DNA of 39,442 bases from Paenibacillus sp. J2TS4 (GTDB taxonomy: Bacteria > Bacillota > Bacilli > Paenibacillales > NBRC-103111), in the NCBI RefSeq assembly GCF_018403245.1, contig NZ_BOSH01000026.1, positions 1 through 39,442 of the forward strand, given 5' to 3'. The position numbers and the translations under genes were made by a program. Positions 1 to 7,054 of this stretch are shown here, piece by piece. Numbering within the stretch: the stretch's first letter is position 1; each line of letters opens with the position of its first letter. A model generated the notes under the pieces. That model saw nothing but the letters and a program-made list of their open reading frames with translations, did no database searches and was not told the DNA's origin.

Positions 1-78
1 CATTCCAAGACGCTATGTATTCACAGCATAACAGTTATTCAGAGGCCTACTGGTAAGAGTGGCCTCCTTCAAAAAAAG

Positions 79-130
79 TGACATTTTCATAGCACAGATA
101 AGGTGACATTTTCACAGACGTTTGACATTT
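79..130. mobile_element. possible IS21-like terminal repeats
   Basis: The motif GTGACATTTTCA occurs at 79-90 and again at 103-114, and a weaker third copy (TTTGACATTT) lies at 121-130. Short tandem repeats of this kind are found at the ends of IS21-family elements. No transposase gene lies inside the window on this side, so this would be the end of an element lying mostly upstream, or a solo remnant. Identification rests on recall of IS21-like ends and is weak. Confidence 0.33.
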
Positions 131-234
131 AATTCCACTATTTTTTATAAGGTATAAGTCTATCGATTCTACCATCAGCTTTGGCAATTCGGTTGCTTCG
201 CATCCTCTGACTTCCCCGTTCGGAGGTGATGCTT

Positions 235-459
235 ATGCAATCTTCGTTGATGGAAGTAATTATGCTCGGCATGTTTTTGCTGGCTCTGATCACATATACC
301 AAGCACAGCGGTACCTTTGTTCATATTCAGGGTAAGCCACTGCCCAAACGAATCGCTTCGACTTGTCCTCGACATTCCAGCATCTATTTTTGCGAGCTAC
401 AAAAAGAAAGACAGTATAAAACTCGATGTGCGAGTTCTGTACTGCCTTTTTCCGACTAA
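235..459 (+). CDS. small holin-like hydrophobic peptide (possible type I toxin)
   Basis: The start is the ATG seven bases after a strong GGAGGT at 222-227. The first 22 residues (MQSSLMEVIMLGMFLLALIT) form a short N-terminus plus one membrane helix. This resembles the 'putative holin-like toxin' peptides of Bacillus and Paenibacillus, which have an xLMxxxGMFxLALITY core. Those peptides are usually about 30 residues long; here the frame runs on for 74 residues into low-complexity, non-membrane sequence. The normal stop may have been lost, or only the first part may be real. The family call rests on the helix pattern and ribosome binding site only. An antisense RNA partner was not recognised. 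Confidence 0.42.
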   Translation: MQSSLMEVIMLGMFLLALITYTKHSGTFVHIQGKPLPKRIASTCPRHSSIYFCELQKERQYKTRCASSVLPFSD

Positions 460-499
460 TATGCTATTCAATGTTCAGGAGTCGAGATCGAGAATAAAT

Positions 500-529
500 G
501 AAGCCCGGGACGTTCATGTCTCGGGCTTC
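500..529 (-). terminator. hairpin, probable terminator of the arsR/AHSA1 operon
   Basis: Arms GAAGCCCGGGAC (500-511) and GTCTCGGGCTTC (518-529) pair over 12 positions, with one G-T type mismatch and a six-base loop. On the minus strand the stem is followed by an AT-rich tail (ATTTATTCT). It lies about 155 bases beyond the stop of the minus-strand arsR gene and is the first strong stem after it. Confidence 0.5.
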
Positions 530-683
530 CGCAATGAGAAAGCAAGATTCCGAAAAGAGGGCCGACGTACACTCGAACGTAACCGTTCGACAAACCATAG
601 CCACAGCCCGAAGGAGTGCCTGAGCCATGCTTAAGACGATTCAGCCAAGTGCAACAACTTTTCGTGTCACCGTTTATGCAACA

Positions 684-1019
684 CTACTGATCTGATTCGT
701 CGTCGTTCTCCACGAAGTTTGCAAGGGCAGTCATCTTGTTATCCCAGAAACGTTCATAATAAGAAAGCCATTGTTTCAACTCTTGAAGAGGCTCCAGTTG
801 CAATTTGTATCGGGTTTCCCGACCGACTTTTCTCTCTTTGACGAGACCTGCTTCCGCCAATATGCGCAAATGTTTGGAGACGGCCGTTCGGCTCATTGGA
901 TAGTGTCTGCTGATGACCGTGACCGGCATCTCCTGATCGATCAGCAATTGCAACAAACTGCGGCGGGTCGGATCAGCGATGGCCTGAAAAACGTCATGTT
1001 TCGGAGACGCAGCCGCCAT
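684..1019 (-). CDS. ArsR-family transcriptional repressor (first copy)
   Basis: This 111-residue winged-helix protein of the ArsR/SmtB family has the DPTRRSLLQLL opening helix and the recognition helix SRTAVSKHLRIL, followed by the wing GRETRYKL. It lacks the ELCVCDL metal-binding motif, so it is not an arsenic or cadmium sensor of the classical type. It belongs to the ArsR group that is commonly paired with AHSA1/SRPBCC proteins. The ATG at 1019 was chosen because GAGGG sits five bases before it. The gene starts one base after the stop of the upstream AHSA1 gene, so the two are surely co-transcribed and probably translationally coupled. It is about 55-60% identical by eye to the second ArsR at 3101-3442 over about 100 residues, with a near-identical recognition helix. 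Its likely targets are the GAAACC-type palindromes in this region. Confidence 0.92.
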   Translation of the reverse strand: MAAASPKHDVFQAIADPTRRSLLQLLIDQEMPVTVISRHYPMSRTAVSKHLRILAEAGLVKERKVGRETRYKLQLEPLQELKQWLSYYERFWDNKMTALANFVENDDESDQ

Positions 1020-1020
1020 A

Positions 1021-1446
1021 TTAACCCTCAACATATTTGCCGAGTGACTGCCCGAGTCGAGCCCAGCCTTGATCCATATTGTCGCGTACCGGAGTATGAG
1101 GCGCCCCAAATTCCGTAACTTTGTTTACATCCCAGCCGGCATGAATAAGTGTAAACTCCGTTTTGCTATCCAAATCTTTTAATTCGAAAGTAATGGTCCA
1201 ATCTTTCCCCCATTTGAATGAAACACGGTTAGGCGGGTCGACTTCCGTTACTTTGCAGGGGGACATACCGAACTGACCCGCATTGATGTGAAACTCATGT
1301 CCTACCACAGGCTGAAAATCATTAGGCATGAACCATGCGGATATGCCTTCCGATGTAGCAACAGCCTCCCATACTTTCTGGATCGCGGCATTGAAAATAA
1401 ATGTACGCCGGATATCCGGCAGTGAACTTTGGGTTTTGGTTTCCAT
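1021..1446 (-). CDS. AHSA1/SRPBCC domain protein (first copy)
   Basis: This 141-residue single-domain START/Bet v1-fold protein is of the AHSA1 (activator of Hsp90 ATPase homologue 1-like) type. It has the typical N-terminal FIFNAAIQKVWEAVATSEGI segment, a mid-protein VTEVDPPNRVSFKW strand and a C-terminal amphipathic helix (DQGWARLGQSLGKYV). The family binds hydrophobic ligands; its substrate here is unknown. The ATG follows AAGGAGGATG. It is the first gene of a two-gene operon with the ArsR repressor that starts one base after its stop. It is a clear paralogue of the 3982-4404 gene, sharing the LPDIR start, the MPND motif and the DPPNR motif. A strong promoter with overlapping palindromes lies just upstream (1484-1535). 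Confidence 0.9.
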   Translation of the reverse strand: METKTQSSLPDIRRTFIFNAAIQKVWEAVATSEGISAWFMPNDFQPVVGHEFHINAGQFGMSPCKVTEVDPPNRVSFKWGKDWTITFELKDLDSKTEFTLIHAGWDVNKVTEFGAPHTPVRDNMDQGWARLGQSLGKYVEG

Positions 1447-1483
1447 CCTTGCAGCATCCTCCTTAAGAATAGCAATGCATCAT

Positions 1484-1516
1484 GAATCCAATTGGTTTCA
1501 CAATGGATTGTAAAAC
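1484..1516 (-). promoter_or_regulatory. operator cluster of the first AHSA1-arsR operon
   Basis: GAATCCAATTGGTTTC at 1484-1499 is a variant of the 16-base palindrome found at 3509, 4431 and 4461. Overlapping it, 1495-1516 forms a second dyad with arms GTTTcACAAT and ATTGTaAAAC around GG, with one mismatched pair. Both lie over and just downstream of the -10 box on the minus strand, where a repressor would block transcription. Binding by the local ArsR proteins is inferred, not shown. Confidence 0.6.
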
Positions 1517-1535
1517 TCCTGTCGGTTTATGTCAA
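1507..1535 (-). promoter_or_regulatory. sigma-A type promoter of the first AHSA1-arsR operon
   Basis: Reading the minus strand, TTGACA (1535-1530), a 17-base spacer and TACAAT (1512-1507) form a near-consensus housekeeping promoter. It lies about 60 bases before the AHSA1 start codon at 1446. Confidence 0.72.
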
Positions 1536-1554
1536 GGATGACGGAACAACACCT

Positions 1555-3093
1555 TTAATTGTAGGAAGGGGTATGATTCTCTTCCTTTGCGACATCCAAC
1601 TTCTCTTTGTCCATCATCAAGATGAACACAAAGGTCAATGCCGCAGGAATCAACGCCCATAGAAACGTTTGAGAAATGGAACTTGACAGAGCGATCGTTA
1701 TTTTTTCCAACGCAGGCTCCGGTATGGCAGCACGGGTGACCGGTGATAGTATGGCGTGCGGATCTTTAAAGCTTAGATCAGTCGAGATTTGGCCTTGCCC
1801 GGAAAAATCCTCTGCAAGTTTGTGAGAAAACACGTTTCTTTGAATGACCCCAAACACGGTAATGCCGACGGTCATTCCGAGCGAACGAAGAAAAGAGTTG
1901 GTCGAAGTTGCAGAGCCGCGTTGATGACTTTCGAAATGATGGATAGCAGCCATACCGAGCACGGAAAACGAAGCTCCCGTTCCAAGACCGACAATCGTCA
2001 TGTACAAAAAGATTTGCCACCGGGATGTATCTTGCGACAACGTACTAAGCATGAGCATCCCTGCAATAAAGATAACAGCTGAAATGATCATGACAGTGCG
2101 ATAACTGAACTTGGTTGAAAGTTGACCGCCAAGCGCTGCTGTCACGGAAGTCCCGAGCATCATTGGCAATAGCAGCAGGCCTGAGTTGATAGCGGAACCT
2201 CCCGTTACGCCTTGAATAAAGATTGGAATATACAACGTTGCTACCATAAAAGTGGCACCATAGAACATTCCTGCGAGGTTGCTTGCAGTAAACAGCCGCC
2301 TTTTAAACATTTCGAAAGAAATGATCGGGTCGACAGCCTTTGTTTCTGCTATAATGAAAACGAATAGTAATACAGCGAATGAAGCAATTAAAGCGATGAT
2401 GACACCGGAGTTCCAGTCGTATTGTTGACCTCCAAGCTCCAGCGCGAACATGAGACAAACAATGGCACCTACTAATGTGATGGCTCCACGCCAATCGATG
2501 TTCTGCTTCTTATGTTGGGACGATTCCCGATAAAATAGAACAATCAAAAGTAAAACGGCAATTCCCAGCGGTATATTGATATAGAATGCCCAGCGCCAAC
2601 CGAAATTCTCTGTTATATAGGCTCCAAGAAGCGGCCCGAGAATACTGGAGAGGCCAAAAACGATCCCGAACACTCCGCTCACTTTCCCGCGCTGATGGGT
2701 CGGAAACACATCCCAGACGATCGTGAAGGCAATCGGCATGATGGCGCTGGCCCCAACTCCCTGAATAGCCCGGTACAAGCTTAATTGAACAATACTCTGC
2801 GCAGTTCCGCATAAAATGGAGCCGACGATGAACAAGGCAATTCCAAGTATGAAAAAGCGTTTTCGGCCATACATATCGGATAATTTTCCGAAAACAGGCA
2901 TACCGGCCATCTCCATAGCCAAATAAGCGGAGGTGACCCAAACAAATTTATCGAATCCCCCCAATTCAGCCACGATTGTCCCCATTGCAGTAGCTACAAT
3001 CGTATTATCCAACGATGCGATAAATACGCCGAGGAGTAATGCGATCATAACAGGTACTAGTTTCGTTCCGTTATTCGACATACCTGAACTCAT
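1555..3093 (-). CDS. DHA2-family (14-TM) MFS drug exporter
   Basis: This 512-residue polytopic membrane protein of the EmrB/QacA DHA2 group is expected to act as a proton-driven exporter of drugs or other toxic small molecules. Visible signatures are the first helix with ASLDNTIVATAMGTI, motif A as GKLSDMYGRKRFF, and the LYRAIQGVGASAIMP segment of transmembrane helix 4. The ATG at 3093 is used; an in-frame GTG (3096) and a later ATG (3081) are alternatives, and AAGGA lies just upstream. The gene starts about 8 bases after the stop of arsR copy 2, so it is in an operon with that repressor. The pairing of an exporter with a repressor and ligand-binding-fold AHSA1 proteins suggests inducible efflux. 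The substrate cannot be read from the sequence. Confidence 0.92.
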   Translation of the reverse strand: MSSGMSNNGTKLVPVMIALLLGVFIASLDNTIVATAMGTIVAELGGFDKFVWVTSAYLAMEMAGMPVFGKLSDMYGRKRFFILGIALFIVGSILCGTAQSIVQLSLYRAIQGVGASAIMPIAFTIVWDVFPTHQRGKVSGVFGIVFGLSSILGPLLGAYITENFGWRWAFYINIPLGIAVLLLIVLFYRESSQHKKQNIDWRGAITLVGAIVCLMFALELGGQQYDWNSGVIIALIASFAVLLFVFIIAETKAVDPIISFEMFKRRLFTASNLAGMFYGATFMVATLYIPIFIQGVTGGSAINSGLLLLPMMLGTSVTAALGGQLSTKFSYRTVMIISAVIFIAGMLMLSTLSQDTSRWQIFLYMTIVGLGTGASFSVLGMAAIHHFESHQRGSATSTNSFLRSLGMTVGITVFGVIQRNVFSHKLAEDFSGQGQISTDLSFKDPHAILSPVTRAAIPEPALEKITIALSSSISQTFLWALIPAALTFVFILMMDKEKLDVAKEENHTPSYN

Positions 3094-3100
3094 CACTTCC

Positions 3101-3442
3101 TTACTTTTCGTTTTGTGAATCTTGTTTTAATGTATCAATACAACGCACCAGGTTCGCCATATTGCGATTCCAAAATTGCTCGTAAAAGGAGAGCCACCGT
3201 CTCAGTTCGAGGAGTGGCTCCGGCTGTAGATTGTAAAAGGTATGACGTCCCTTTTTCTGCGCTCTGACAAGACCTGCATCCAATAAAATATGAAGATGCT
3301 TAGTGACGGCCGTGCGACTTATCGGAAAGTGACCGCATATTTCATTTACAGCTTTCTCCGTATCGAATAGCAGTTCCAATATCTTGCGACGGGTAGGATC
3401 GGAGATGGCTTGAAATACATCCTGCTTTGGCGAACTAGTCAT
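3101..3442 (-). CDS. ArsR-family transcriptional repressor (second copy)
   Basis: This 113-residue ArsR-type winged-helix regulator opens SPKQDVFQAISDPTRRKILELL and has the recognition helix SRTAVTKHLHIL. It has no metal-binding cysteines in helix 3. Near identity of the recognition helix with the 684-1019 copy implies that both read the same operator. It is transcribed with the DHA2 exporter, which starts a few bases after its stop, and follows the DUF3052 gene after a 120-base gap that holds a large palindrome. No strong ribosome binding site is visible before the ATG (only GACGATGCCTA), so the start is less certain than the gene. Confidence 0.9.
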   Translation of the reverse strand: MTSSPKQDVFQAISDPTRRKILELLFDTEKAVNEICGHFPISRTAVTKHLHILLDAGLVRAQKKGRHTFYNLQPEPLLELRRWLSFYEQFWNRNMANLVRCIDTLKQDSQNEK

Positions 3443-3497
3443 TAGGCATCGTCAGGCAAAAGCCAATGACCCAAAATAGCATTTGAATTCCCCCATT

Positions 3498-3535
3498 CAC
3501 CCAAAAGAGAAACCATTCGGTTTCGCTTTTGGGTG
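3498..3535. promoter_or_regulatory. 38-base nested palindrome with ArsR-type operator core
   Basis: The core GAAACCATTCGGTTTC (3509-3524) matches the operator found at 4431 and 4461. It is nested in larger arms, CACCCAAAAG (3498-3507) and CTTTTGGGTG (3526-3535), giving stems of 10 + 6 bp with one mismatch and a four-base ATTC loop. It sits between DUF3052 and arsR copy 2. It could be an operator, an RNA hairpin that partly terminates or protects the transcript, or both. Confidence 0.6.
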
Positions 3536-3564
3536 TAAGAAGCTGCAATAACTTAGACAGAAAG

Positions 3565-3939
3565 CTATTTCTTAAATTTGTCCTGATGGCGAAAACGTAA
3601 TGCGGACCAAGTTTCGTCAATCGCAATATTACTTACCAGACGATACTCGGTTGTGCTTTCGATCATTTTCCATACAATATCCCGGTTGATATCCGTCTTC
3701 ATTTTTGAAGTCTGTTTGGGATAGCTGATCCAAAATAGGGCTTCTTCGTTTAGTGTTGGAATGATTTTCGGCACCCATTCATTTACTTCTTGTGCATTCA
3801 AAGCAAACAGTTGAACAAAATCGAATTTTCCCTGCAGCTCCTGCTCGGTTTCAATGCCGAGTGCATATCCACCCGGAGCGTTGATTACTATCGCTCTACC
3901 TTGTTTATAACGAAGTTTCTTAAGTACTGCGTTATCCAT
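3565..3939 (-). CDS. DUF3052 domain protein
   Basis: This 124-residue soluble protein matches the DUF3052 pattern: an N-terminal INAPGGY motif, a FDFVQLFALNAQEV strand-helix, a WISYPKQTSKMKTDINRD segment, and the C-terminal SNIAIDETWSALRFRHQ signature. Its biochemical function is unknown; the fold looks methyltransferase-like but without a recognisable AdoMet motif. The ATG at 3939 was preferred over 3954 because GGAGAG lies four bases before it. It sits 42 bases downstream of the second AHSA1 gene in the same direction, and genes of this family often neighbour AHSA1/ArsR genes, which suggests a shared role. Confidence 0.85.
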   Translation of the reverse strand: MDNAVLKKLRYKQGRAIVINAPGGYALGIETEQELQGKFDFVQLFALNAQEVNEWVPKIIPTLNEEALFWISYPKQTSKMKTDINRDIVWKMIESTTEYRLVSNIAIDETWSALRFRHQDKFKK

Positions 3940-3981
3940 TTTACTCTCCTTCATCAGAATGCCTTGAGAATTATCAGCCGT

Positions 3982-4404
3982 TTATGCCTTAATTAACGTC
4001 TTCAGTTGCTCAACGTTTTTGACCCAGCCCTCATCCATAATTCCACGGAACATGGCACTCGGTTGAGACCAACCGGAATGCACGAGGGTGAACTGCGTTT
4101 TTCCGTCCTTTTCGTTTAATACAAAAGATACATGGTGATTCATATTCATGGCGGACCAACTAAACGAGATGCGGTTTGGAGGATCGAGTTCGGTCAGTTT
4201 GCATTGAATGACGCCATCCCAATCCCCCATAGGTTGGGAGCGGAAATTGAACGTATGTCCCAGTGTAAGTTGAAGGTCGTTGGGCATAAGCCATTGGGCC
4301 AACATTTCCGATGTAGTGACAGCCTGCCATACCGTTAGAATGGAAGCGTCTAACTCGAATGTGTGCCGGATGTCCGGCAAAAGATCTGAAGTGTTACTTT
4401 GCAT
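3982..4404 (-). CDS. AHSA1/SRPBCC domain protein (second copy)
   Basis: This 140-residue AHSA1-type protein starts MQSNTSDLLPDIRHTFELDASI and carries LTELDPPNRISFSW in mid-protein and a C-terminal EGWVKNVEQLKTLI helix. It is the paralogue of the 1021-1446 gene. The ATG at 4404 is preferred because GGAGGT lies seven bases upstream; starts at 4410 and 4419 would place the ribosome binding site inside or against the gene. It is the promoter-proximal gene of the DUF3052-arsR-exporter series. Two perfect 16-base palindromes flank its -10 box, so it is expected to be repressed by one or both ArsR proteins. Confidence 0.9.
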   Translation of the reverse strand: MQSNTSDLLPDIRHTFELDASILTVWQAVTTSEMLAQWLMPNDLQLTLGHTFNFRSQPMGDWDGVIQCKLTELDPPNRISFSWSAMNMNHHVSFVLNEKDGKTQFTLVHSGWSQPSAMFRGIMDEGWVKNVEQLKTLIKA

Positions 4405-4430
4405 ATTCATTACCTCCACATGTAATTTGC

Positions 4431-4446
4431 GAAACCATTTGGTTTC
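4431..4446. promoter_or_regulatory. operator palindrome downstream of the -10 box
   Basis: GAAACCATTTGGTTTC has perfect GAAACCA/TGGTTTC arms. It lies over the likely transcription start of the second AHSA1 gene. Its spacing from the twin site at 4461 is exactly 30 bases, close to three helical turns, which would place two repressor dimers on one face of the DNA. Confidence 0.75.
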
Positions 4447-4453
4447 TTTATTT

Positions 4454-4483
4454 ATATTACGAAACCATATGGTTTCGTGTCAA
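4454..4483 (-). promoter_or_regulatory. repressible promoter with operator inside the spacer
   Basis: On the minus strand, TTGACA (4483-4478) and TAATAT (4459-4454) are separated by 18 bases. The perfect palindrome GAAACCATATGGTTTC (4461-4476) occupies nearly the whole spacer. A repressor there would exclude RNA polymerase directly. The -35 box overlaps the stop codon of the broken yhcN remnant. Confidence 0.75.
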
Positions 4484-4907
4484 GCTTTTAATTTATTATG
4501 AAATAGAGTGACATCTCCAATGACCGATGGGTTGGCCGGGTTAGTGTTCTGAACGGCGGAACCAGAATGCAAATTCACAGCTACATAAGCGTTATTATCG
4601 GTAACCAGAACGTTGGCACTCTCCACTTCATCCAAGGCCGCTACCGCGTCAGCTACGTGCTGGCTCATCTCCATTTTGGAGGAAGCGTTAATCCGGCTTC
4701 TTTCCATAACACGATCATGCGTATTATATGGAGTCCCTGTCGCATGGGGAACAGTGCCGTCTCCCGTCCGGTTCATCCCATAGGGGTTGGCCTGATCGAG
4801 CCCCCGCTGATTAATAGGAGTGACTCCCTGTCTAGTTTCCGCTCCGCAACCGGTTAAGCTGAGAACAGCTGCAACCGAGACAAGAACTACAGTGGTAGTT
4901 TGCGCAT
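4480..4907 (-). pseudogene. YhcN/YlaJ-type sporulation lipoprotein remnant
   Basis: The minus strand encodes a lipobox segment (VSVAAVLSLTGCG) followed by the SQHVADAVAALDEVESANVLVTDNNAYVAVNL motif of YhcN/YlaJ spore lipoproteins. It is broken at both ends. The ATG at 4907 leads to a stop after six codons (MRKLPL), and the lipobox is only reached in another frame, consistent with loss of one base. The C-terminal half of the domain is missing, and the frame ends in the -35 box of the AHSA1 promoter. Intact family members are about 180-220 residues long. Confidence 0.72.
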
Positions 4908-5046
4908 AAAAAAACTATTCTTAGTAATACATTGGAGCTCTCAATCGCTTAAAAAGATTGACCGGGATTTCCTTTTTGTTGTATGTTAAATTTAGCACCA
5001 GGTAATAGTATCTAATAATAAATAATTTAAAAGGAGAGGAAAAAGC

Positions 5047-5652
5047 ATGCTCCAAATGAATCATGCGGCTTTAACAGCTCTCGGCACCTATGTCCCTGAT
5101 AAAATTATCGATAATGCTGCGATGGAACAAATCGTCGACACAAGCGACGAATGGATTGTGCAACGAACGGGAATCAAGGAGCGGAGAATGGCCTCGGAGG
5201 ATCAATTTACCAGCCATCTATGCACCGAAGCCGTCATCGATATGATGGAGTCCTATAACAAGGAAGTGCATGATTGTGATTTCATCATCGCCTGTAGCCA
5301 CACACCCGATCTGCCCTTTCCTTCGGTTTCTTCCATGCTGCAACAACGTTTCTCGATTCAACAAGCCGGGGCTGTCGATTTGAATGCAACTTGCGCAGGT
5401 TTTGTTTACGGGCTGCACTTGGCCGATGCTTTGATCCGATCCGGAATGCACCGTAAAATTCTCGTTGTCAGCGGAGATACTATGACCAAGATTACCGATT
5501 ATACGGACCGGACTACCTGTATATTATTTGGCGACGGCGCTGGCGCCGCACTCGTAGAACGAAACCTAGCTCCCACGCCTTCGCTTGGCCTACGTCCTCC
5601 ACCTGTGGACAATCTACCTCACGGCAGCCATCGATCAGATTCCCAATTCTGA
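5047..5652 (+). pseudogene. fabH: truncated 3-oxoacyl-ACP synthase III (FabH) remnant
   Basis: A good AAGGAGAGG ribosome binding site precedes an ATG. The first 173 or so residues are clear FabH: TSDEWIVQRTGIKERR, the active-site Cys in NATCAGFVYGL, and FGDGAGAALVERN. FabH initiates fatty-acid synthesis from acetyl- or branched acyl-CoA and needs a Cys-His-Asn triad in about 325 residues. The His and Asn half is absent. From about 5566 the frame continues into unrelated sequence (LAPTPSLGLRPPP) and stops at 5652. The product would be inactive. The promoter-proximal end is well preserved, suggesting a recent deletion or insertion junction near 5566. Confidence 0.8.
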
Positions 5653-5692
5653 AGATAAACTGCCTGCCCCTACGGGGCAAAGGAACCAAAAA

Positions 5693-5710
5693 GTGTGAAT
5701 GACTTCACAC
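5693..5710. repeat. short perfect inverted repeat
   Basis: GTGTGAA and TTCACAC pair perfectly around a four-base TGAC loop. There is no T-run on either side, so it is not a typical terminator. It lies in the 230-base gap between the fabH remnant and the acetyltransferase, where nothing else was recognised except a small TGCCCC-TAC-GGGGCA hairpin at about 5666-5680. Confidence 0.35.
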
Positions 5711-5884
5711 CTTGAAAATCTAAAAAAACTGTCTTGACATCTTGTATCACCGTATTTCAAGGCCACCCTTCGCCAGAAGGCCCTGCTTTTGATCTCGCTT
5801 TATTAACTATCGTTCTCCGTTAGAGTTTAATAAAAACTTCTCATTATGTATACTGTTAATAAAATCGTAAGGTAGGTGTAAGGC

Positions 5885-6427
5885 TTGATTATACAAACGG
5901 ATCGCTTAATTTTACGTGAATTTAATCCTGGAGATTTTCAAGAGGTTCACAAATATGCTTCCGATGTTGAGGTTTGTAGATACTCCGACTGGGGACCAAA
6001 CAAACTCGAAGACACAAAAGCGTTCATCGAAGAAGTTGTTAAAGTGCAAGGCAATATTCCAAGAAATCAATTTACTCTTGCGATTGTTGTTAAAGAAACT
6101 AATGTATTAATCGGAGCCTGTAATTTAATTAGGAACGGATCTCAAGCGGAAATTGGTTATAGCATAAATCGTGACTATTGGGGTTTTGGTTTTGCTACGG
6201 AGTCTGCTAAAGCAATGCTCAACTTAGGATTTAAGGAACTGAAACTTCATCGTATCTATGCAACTTGTAGACCAAACAATGTAGGCTCTTTTCGGGTTTT
6301 GGAGAAAATCGGCATGCGTAGAGAAGGTCACTTACGAGAAGATCGATTCTTCAAAGGAAAGTGGCACGATTCATTTCTATACGCCATTTTGCGTTCTGAA
6401 GTAAAGTCTGAAATCAATAGTAACTAA
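5885..6427 (+). CDS. GNAT-family N-acetyltransferase (RimJ/RimL type)
   Basis: This 180-residue cytoplasmic acetyl-CoA-dependent acetyltransferase opens TDRLILREFNPGDFQEVHKYASD, the usual RimJ/RimL start. It contains the acetyl-CoA-binding strand-loop region AEIGYSINRDYWGFGFATES and the LHRIYATCRPNNVGSFRVLEKIGM segment typical of the family. The substrate may be a protein N-terminus or a small amine, and it cannot be told from sequence. The start codon is TTG, with AGGTAGG/TAAGG upstream; no in-frame ATG is near. The gene is intact but sits between two broken genes (fabH, aminoglycoside kinase). Base composition is AT-richer than its neighbours. Confidence 0.9.
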   Translation: MIIQTDRLILREFNPGDFQEVHKYASDVEVCRYSDWGPNKLEDTKAFIEEVVKVQGNIPRNQFTLAIVVKETNVLIGACNLIRNGSQAEIGYSINRDYWGFGFATESAKAMLNLGFKELKLHRIYATCRPNNVGSFRVLEKIGMRREGHLREDRFFKGKWHDSFLYAILRSEVKSEINSN

Positions 6428-6505
6428 CCGCACTCACGTAGAATGACATAGCAAACAAGCCATCGTAAAGACGACCATTTGGTAAATATAGGTTATTCTT
6501 ATGGT

Positions 6506-6844
6506 TTAGGTAGCTGTTTGTAGAATGCGATATCCCTGAGCTTTTGCTAAATGCATGTCGAAAGTTTTTCCCGGTATCTTACGATAGCCTACAAATACCT
6601 CTTCCACGAACTGCGATTCGAGGTTCTGGTAAATAGGGTTTGGTATATCAAGAGTAATATACTTGTATATGAACTTTAATAACCGCGTTTCCTCATGTAA
6701 CTCTTTAATGCCTTGTTGATATTTGGGGAAACGGAATATGAGTTCATGATTGACCTCAATGACCGTGTTGTTTTGACCGTTCTCATTGAGGATGACCGAA
6801 TGGATTCATAGGTTTGGGTAAACTTCCAGAATTTTTTTAACAAG
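6506..6844 (-). pseudogene. aminoglycoside phosphotransferase (APH) family remnant
   Basis: On the minus strand the frame reads LVKKILEVYPNL, then an in-frame TGA (6808-6806), then IHSVILNENGQNNTVIEVNH and ELIFRFPKYQQGIKELHEET, and later QFVEEVFVGYRKIPGK. This is the N-terminal lobe of an APH-type kinase of the APH(2'')-like group, with the FRFPK lysine region and the YRKIPG motif. After about 110 residues the similarity ends in an unrelated tail and a stop at 6506. No start codon with a ribosome binding site is visible, and the catalytic HGDxxxxN loop is missing. It is therefore a dead fragment with a premature stop and a lost C-terminus. An aminoglycoside nucleotidyltransferase-like gene lies just upstream. 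Confidence 0.72.
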
Positions 6845-7054
6845 CAAAAAATATATAGAACCGCGCTCCGGTCGGCACTTCGCCATACCTTCTGACGAAT
6901 CCGTCCGGTTCAACGAGCATGGAGCCTTCGCCCTGAGTAAAAGTATGCAAGCTTCACTTGAAGCTCTCCGTAGCGGCTACGGGAGTGGTGTCTTGATGCA
7001 TGGAGTAAAAGCAACTTCCCGCCGGGGTTCAGCTGCCTTCGTCTTAAGAAACTG
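6845..7054. other. intergenic stretch, possible decayed coding DNA
   Basis: No intact gene is seen. On the minus strand a short frame encodes GEGSMLVEPDGFVRRYGEV followed by PTGARFYIFFAC and a stop, but no family is recognised. It lies between the APH remnant and the nucleotidyltransferase gene and may be another eroded insertion. Confidence 0.3.

Noticed and set aside
5567..5698. A frame starting LAYVLHLWTIYLTAAIDQIP after the fabH break, like a transposase tail.
   Set aside because: Too short, no motif, no inverted repeats; could not be tied to any family.
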